Assembly (NCBI GenBank): GCA_001048675.1
Contig: CCKK01000020.1
Location: 1,178,001 to 1,242,000, forward strand
Source of the DNA: Vibrio diabolicus
GTDB taxonomy: Bacteria; Pseudomonadota; Gammaproteobacteria; Enterobacterales; Vibrionaceae
Direction of reading: 5' to 3'
Length of the DNA: 64,000 nt
Shown here: piece by piece, positions 60,949 to 64,000 of the stretch
Layout: each line of letters opens with the position of its first letter
How positions within the stretch are numbered: the stretch's first letter is position 1
Notes under the pieces: model-generated
What the model was told of the DNA's origin: nothing
The model's database searches: none
Seen by the model: the letters and a program-made list of their open reading frames with translations, nothing else
Translations under genes and position numbers: made by a program

Positions 60949-61476
60949 TGTGCCTTTGCGAATAGAGCCCCAATACACTTTGTGCCTGTCAGCCAAAGGA
61001 ATGATTTTATATTTTTGAATACCAAGCAGGCACCCAACCCTTGAATGCCCCTCAACTAAATGAGGTATGCCAGATTTACCACCAAGAACATTTGCATCTA
61101 GAAATATCGGTGGAGTTAACCAAGTGCCATGCTTTTTCCAATGATTGAGTACTTCCTCTCGGCAATCAATCACTGCCTCTCCAACGTCGTTGAAATGCGA
61201 TGCATCTTCAGATACCTCCTCAAGGAAATCAGGAAATGAAGCATTGCTACCTATCTGCAAAAACTTCGTCGTATCAAAATCAACTAGCTCCCACTTTAGA
61301 TCAGGAAGTGATAGATCACCGTAGAGAGCTAAAAAGCGACTATTGGCATTATGATCAATATAAAACTGCTCAATCACAGAATCAGGCGCACTAACCCCAT
61401 GCAGCTTGAGTAAATCGATACTCTTATCAGTGCTATATGGATCTAGTGCAATTTTCGACAAGTCTTTATACTTCAA
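60946..61476 (-). CDS. Hypothetical protein with a possible ParB/sulfiredoxin-like motif
   Basis: 176 residues from TTG 61476 (GAGG 8 bp upstream). Near the C-terminus PPIFLDANVLGGKSGIPHLVEGHSRVGCLLGI resembles the ParB-N/Srx fold core (pi.ld ... vdGhhR), with the Gly-His-Arg pattern written as EGHSR. The N-terminal part is acidic and polar with no known motif. In this fold such motifs bind nucleotides (CTPase or ATP-dependent). The assignment is a weak inference. The stop lies inside attC. Confidence 0.65.
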   Translation of the reverse strand: MKYKDLSKIALDPYSTDKSIDLLKLHGVSAPDSVIEQFYIDHNANSRFLALYGDLSLPDLKWELVDFDTTKFLQIGSNASFPDFLEEVSEDASHFNDVGEAVIDCREEVLNHWKKHGTWLTPPIFLDANVLGGKSGIPHLVEGHSRVGCLLGIQKYKIIPLADRHKVYWGSIRKGT

Positions 61477-61504
61477 TTTATTGCCTCAAAACTCTGGTGG
61501 CACA

Positions 61505-61625
61505 TAACGCCCGCTTAAGTGGTGAGCAACGCAATACAAAAGCTACCGCACAGTGCCTTAATCACCCTAAGCCACCGCATAGTAAAGATGCCACGCGTTA
61601 CGAATCACTCTTAAGCAATTTGTTA
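61505..61625 (-). repeat. attC site (121 bp), type shared with 59724-59843
   Basis: TAACGCCCGCTTAAGTGGTGAGC...CACGCGTTACGAATCACTCTTAAGCAATTTGTTA. Belongs to the second copy of the duplicated cassette. Confidence 0.92.
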
Positions 61626-62052
61626 GTACATGCGCTACTTCTATTTGTGCGCTCCAAGATATTGAAAACTGGCATGATATGAAAGGCTTTGAACACTGAA
61701 GTGAGACGGGCAGCTACAAAACTTTACCGCGATTAAAAGACGAAAGTTGGCTAGAAGAAAAACGCACTGAACAGCTCTACTTTCACTTGCTTCAAATTAG
61801 AAAAGGATTCGGTCCTCGTACTTCAACAACCACACCAAAAGTAATCAAGGCTCTCTCAAAAGCCACCACGAAAATGAAGACGCGCCAAAGAAATAGGCTA
61901 AGAGTTAGAAGCCGTAAACGGTGAAATCAAAGCAAACACTCCGCATATAGTGCCACCGGAAAGAACGTGAAAGGTACAAACTGAAAGGTGTAAAGACGAG
62001 CGCCAAAACAGATCAACACCAAAACTTATAACCTTTGATGCCAAACCGGTAC
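61626..62052 (-). other. Gene-poor cassette, copy B of a duplicated cassette
   Basis: 427 bp, roughly 85-90% like 59844-60270 by eye. On the gene strand a 49-codon frame runs from TTG 62044 to TAG 61898 (48 residues, beginning ASKVISFGVDLFWRSSLHL and ending SGGTICGVFALISPFTASNS). No ribosome site supports it strongly, and copy A has a stop in it. A small RNA or promoter role is as likely as a peptide. Confidence 0.5.
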
Positions 62053-62172
62053 TAACGCCCTGTTAAGGGGTGAGCAACGCAATACCGATGCCGCCGCATA
62101 CCACCTTAACCACTAAAACCAACGCATAGTAAAAATACCACGCGTTGCGAATCCCTCTTAAACAGTTTGTTA
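62053..62172 (-). repeat. attC site (VCR-like, 120 bp)
   Basis: TAACGCCCTGTTAAGGGGTGAGC...CACGCGTTGCGAATCCCTCTTAAACAGTTTGTTA, after the SUKH-family gene. Confidence 0.93.
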
Positions 62173-62182
62173 GGCGCTTGGC

Positions 62183-62693
62183 TTACTGGCAAAGTTCGTC
62201 AATCATTTGCTCAAAGTTAGGGTACTTTGATTTGGCCACGCTTATGATTTTAGACACTGAGCTTTCATTTGACGGGGCGACCTCCTGAGCAAAGTGCAAA
62301 AACTTACTATTTAGGGGGCGCTTCAAATCAGGATAAGCAACAGCCTCGTATGGCCCAAGACCATGTGCAAACAACCAAACATAGTCTCCAAAATTTTGTG
62401 CAACCACCCCAACTTCACCTTCAGAGCCAAAGAAAACAATAGGTTGTTGCAAAAGATCTTCGACATTGGCGACCAGCCAAAAAGCAGCGTAACCGCCAGA
62501 ACCATCTTGACCAAAAATTGAATATTCATGCCCATTGAGTGAAGAATTACCAGTCCATGCTTTAATCCATTCTGATGTTTCCTCTTGTGAATAGAAATCA
62601 TCATATGGTTCAAAATCAATTCCCTCACCGTCCGCGTAGTCAATTTCTATTGAGTGCAGTTTTTTTAATTTGATCTGGAAAAGTTCTATTCAT
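62183..62693 (-). pseudogene. SMI1/KNR4 (SUKH)-family protein, interrupted by a frameshift
   Basis: From ATG 62693 the first frame reads NRTFPDQIKKTALN and stops after 17 codons at a seven-A run (62660-62666 on the plus strand as Ts). With six As it reads IKKLHSIEIDYADGEGID and continues as a SUKH protein of about 169 residues: GHEYSIFGQDGSGGYAAFWLV, QPIVFFGSEGEVGVVAQNFGDYVWLFAHGLGPYEA. SUKH proteins are mostly immunity proteins to polymorphic toxins. No toxin gene is adjacent. Confidence 0.82.
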
Positions 62694-62723
62694 CTTATCT
62701 CTCCATACTTTCTGGACAACGCC

Positions 62724-62766
62724 TAACGCCCTGTTAAGGTGGTTTGACGTGGGGTACTCGGAAACA
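62724..62766. repeat. 43-bp attC fragment between two core sites
   Basis: TAACGCCCTGTTAAGGTGGTTTGACG... is the left end of an attC cut short, directly followed by the full attC starting at 62767. It forms a unit bounded by two TAACGCC cores. Confidence 0.7.
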
Positions 62767-62886
62767 TAACGCCCTGCTAAGGGGTGAGCAACGCAATACC
62801 TAAGCCGCCGCAAACCATCTTAATCACTAAATTCAACGCACAGTAAAAATGCCACGCGTTGCGAATCCCTCTTGAGCAGTTTGTTA
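62767..62886 (-). repeat. attC site (VCR-like, 120 bp)
   Basis: TAACGCCCTGCTAAGGGGTGAGC...CACGCGTTGCGAATCCCTCTTGAGCAGTTTGTTA, after the membrane-protein gene at 62895. Confidence 0.93.
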
Positions 62887-62894
62887 GCTGTGTT

Positions 62895-63302
62895 TTACAA
62901 CACGAGCTTTGCTCCCAACATACCAAGAGCTGCGATAGCTACCATCGTAAACCAAAGGTAAATCATAAAAGATAGGTATAACGAAAATAAACCTCTCACA
63001 GCTTTATCTAAGTTTGCACCTTCATCGTGCTGTAAGAAGTACGCTAGTTCTGCTGTAGGTATTGATCCAGCAAAGCTCTTAAATTTGAACTTTACCATCA
63101 TCAAGCCCATTGAGACTGGAAGACTAGATACTAATAAAATGATTCCCACCGAAATCCAGACATTCTCAGGGGATTCATTACCTAAAACTACTGCTGCCCC
63201 GATCAACACTAAAAGCATTCCCAGAAAGCCCTTAAAAGATGACAACAATGAGTCTCTTGTTTTTATATACAGCCAGAATAGCGGCTTATCGAATTTTCTC
63301 AT
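62895..63302 (-). CDS. Uncharacterised membrane protein
   Basis: 135 residues from ATG 63302 with GAGG upstream. Three or four membrane helices (GFLGMLLVLIGAAVVLG, VWISVGIILLVSSLPVSMGLMMV, LYLSFMIYLWFTMVAIAALGMLG) around a short charged loop (HDEGANLDKAVRG). No family recognised. Cassette gene. Confidence 0.7.
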   Translation of the reverse strand: MRKFDKPLFWLYIKTRDSLLSSFKGFLGMLLVLIGAAVVLGNESPENVWISVGIILLVSSLPVSMGLMMVKFKFKSFAGSIPTAELAYFLQHDEGANLDKAVRGLFSLYLSFMIYLWFTMVAIAALGMLGAKLVL

Positions 63303-63318
63303 TTTTTCCTCAAACAGC

Positions 63319-63438
63319 TAACGCCCAATTAACGTGTGAGCAGCGCAGACACTGAACTAAACCACTGCACCGTAAACACTAAACTCAACCCGAAGTGAGA
63401 GCGCCAAGCGTTGCGAATCACTGTTGAACTGTTTGTTA
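63319..63438 (-). repeat. attC site (120 bp)
   Basis: TAACGCCCAATTAACGTGTGAGC...CGCCAAGCGTTGCGAATCACTGTTGAACTGTTTGTTA. Confidence 0.9.
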
Positions 63439-63898
63439 TGTTTTACCACAAATACATGATTTTCTTGAGAAAAAACTGCTATTTCTAACTAGTTTTCTGA
63501 AGCAAACCACAAGGCTGAAACCAACTTGGCCGCCAAAAGCGACTAACCCAAAACCAGTAATTCCACTTCCCTGCCCAATGAGGCAACCCGACAAAGCTCC
63601 AACAAGCGCCCTTTCTTTCCAACCACAGCACAAAACAATGCTGAATTGCCAAGGCAACTGCCAAGCTGAAATGCTGCTTGGTTGAGAACCTGAAAGCGAC
63701 TTTGAGCCAGTAAAATAAAAAGCCGACCGCCACGACCTGACAATGAAGCAACCCGTGAACATTGGCATGTTTTACGGTCTGAGTGATTCAAGAACTTAGG
63801 TCGACAATGCGGATTTGCTGAGTCTACTAGGAACGAATTACCAGAGGGACAAAGAACTAAAGCCTAAGATCTTTAAGCCTTTGAATTACAAGTAAACA
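63439..63898 (-). other. Cassette with three overlapping reading frames, none certain
   Basis: All three gene-strand frames are open for 80-110 codons over 63436-63791. One starts at ATG 63768 (110 codons, SAFYFTGSKSLSGSQPSSIS), one at TTG 63751 (88 codons, Trp/Phe-rich: GFLFYWLKVAFRFSTKQHF and WNYWFWVSRFWRPSWFQP). Such open-in-all-frames stretches recur in Vibrio cassettes. None has a good ribosome site, so I do not choose one. Confidence 0.3.
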
Positions 63899-63944
63899 TA
63901 ACGCCGCGTTAAGGGGTGCATTCCCATTAAAACCTAACGCCCAA
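63899..63944. repeat. 46-bp attC fragment between two core sites
   Basis: TAACGCCGCGTTAAGGGGTGCATTCCC... is the left end of an attC cut short, followed directly by a fresh TAACGCCC core at 63945, as at 62724. Confidence 0.7.
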
Positions 63945-64000
63945 TTAAGGGGTGAACAACGCCGCCACCCAAACCTAAAGCATTGTGCCATAAACACTAA
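63945..64000 (-). repeat. attC site cut by the window edge
   Basis: TAACGCCCAATTAAGGGGTGAAC... up to the end of the window. The cassette array continues to the right. Confidence 0.85.

Noticed and set aside
52400..64000. Regular repeats as a CRISPR array
   Set aside because: The repeats are about 120 bp, imperfect, carry TAACGCC/TTTGTTA cores and separate genes of varied length; they are attC sites.
1..64000. tRNA, rRNA or insertion sequence
   Set aside because: I saw no tRNA-like cloverleaf, rRNA segment or transposase reading frame with terminal repeats anywhere in the window.
52400..64000. Integron integrase gene in the window
   Set aside because: No tyrosine recombinase reading frame is present; orientation of cassettes puts it beyond the right edge.

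Overview
The window looks like part of chromosome 1 of a Vibrio of the Harveyi clade (V. parahaemolyticus / V. alginolyticus / V. diabolicus type). Three things point there: a Ysc/Psc-type T3SS1 locus with the effectors VopQ, VopR and VopS and the ExsA-ExsC-ExsD-ExsE circuit; Vibrio-type carbon and envelope genes; and an array of about 120-bp VCR-like attC sites, the mark of a Vibrio superintegron. The species cannot be fixed from sequence alone. VopS and VopQ read as close relatives of the V. parahaemolyticus proteins, and my recollection of VopS suggests several substitutions.

Layout. 0-2.2 kb: the 5' end of a periplasmic adaptor gene (efflux), then a MarR regulator and an SDR oxidoreductase with an altered active site. 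2.7-20.4 kb: T3SS1. On the minus strand lie vopQ with its chaperone, vopR with its chaperone, vopS with its chaperone, then one long operon exsD-vscB-C-D-E-F-G-H-I-J-K-L, then exsA and the pilotin exsB. On the plus strand lie exsC-exsE. Candidate ExsA boxes precede exsD, exsC and the effector units. The export-gate, ATPase and translocator genes are not in this window. 20.4-24 kb: an aldehyde dehydrogenase with a sigma-54 promoter, divergent from its enhancer-binding activator. 24-25.5 kb: small membrane or hypothetical genes. 25.7-29.4 kb: the oxidative pentose phosphate operon zwf-pgl-gnd. 29.9-33.2 kb: a Fur-boxed AraC regulator and a TonB-dependent siderophore receptor. 33.2-35.5 kb: a CitAB/DcuSR-type two-component system. 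36.4-47.3 kb: three export operons in a row (TolC/HlyD/two ABC-2 permeases without ATPase; HlyD/DUF2955; LysR plus an AaeXAB-like set). 47.4-52.4 kb: assorted small accessory genes with decayed attC-like sequence. 52.4-64 kb: the distal end of a superintegron, with all cassette genes on the minus strand, so the integrase should lie beyond the right edge. Cassettes carry acetyltransferases, RDD, PPOX, GST, ClbS/DfsB, FRG, SUKH (SMI1/KNR4), DUF1801 and unknown genes. Several cassettes have no convincing gene.

How it fits together. ExsC/ExsD/ExsE would couple secretion to ExsA activity, ExsA switches on the needle operon and effector units, and each effector has a dedicated chaperone next to it. 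The right half is accessory DNA for export of small molecules and a reservoir of captured cassettes.

A striking feature is that seven genes are broken or fused by a single-base change in or next to an A/T run (small gene at 2.8 kb, vscK/vscL at 9.37 kb, permease at 39.58 kb, FUSC gene at 46.2 kb, GST at 55.3 kb, FRG gene at 59.06 kb, SUKH gene at 62.66 kb). This may be residual homopolymer error in the assembly rather than biology and should be settled before gene content is interpreted.
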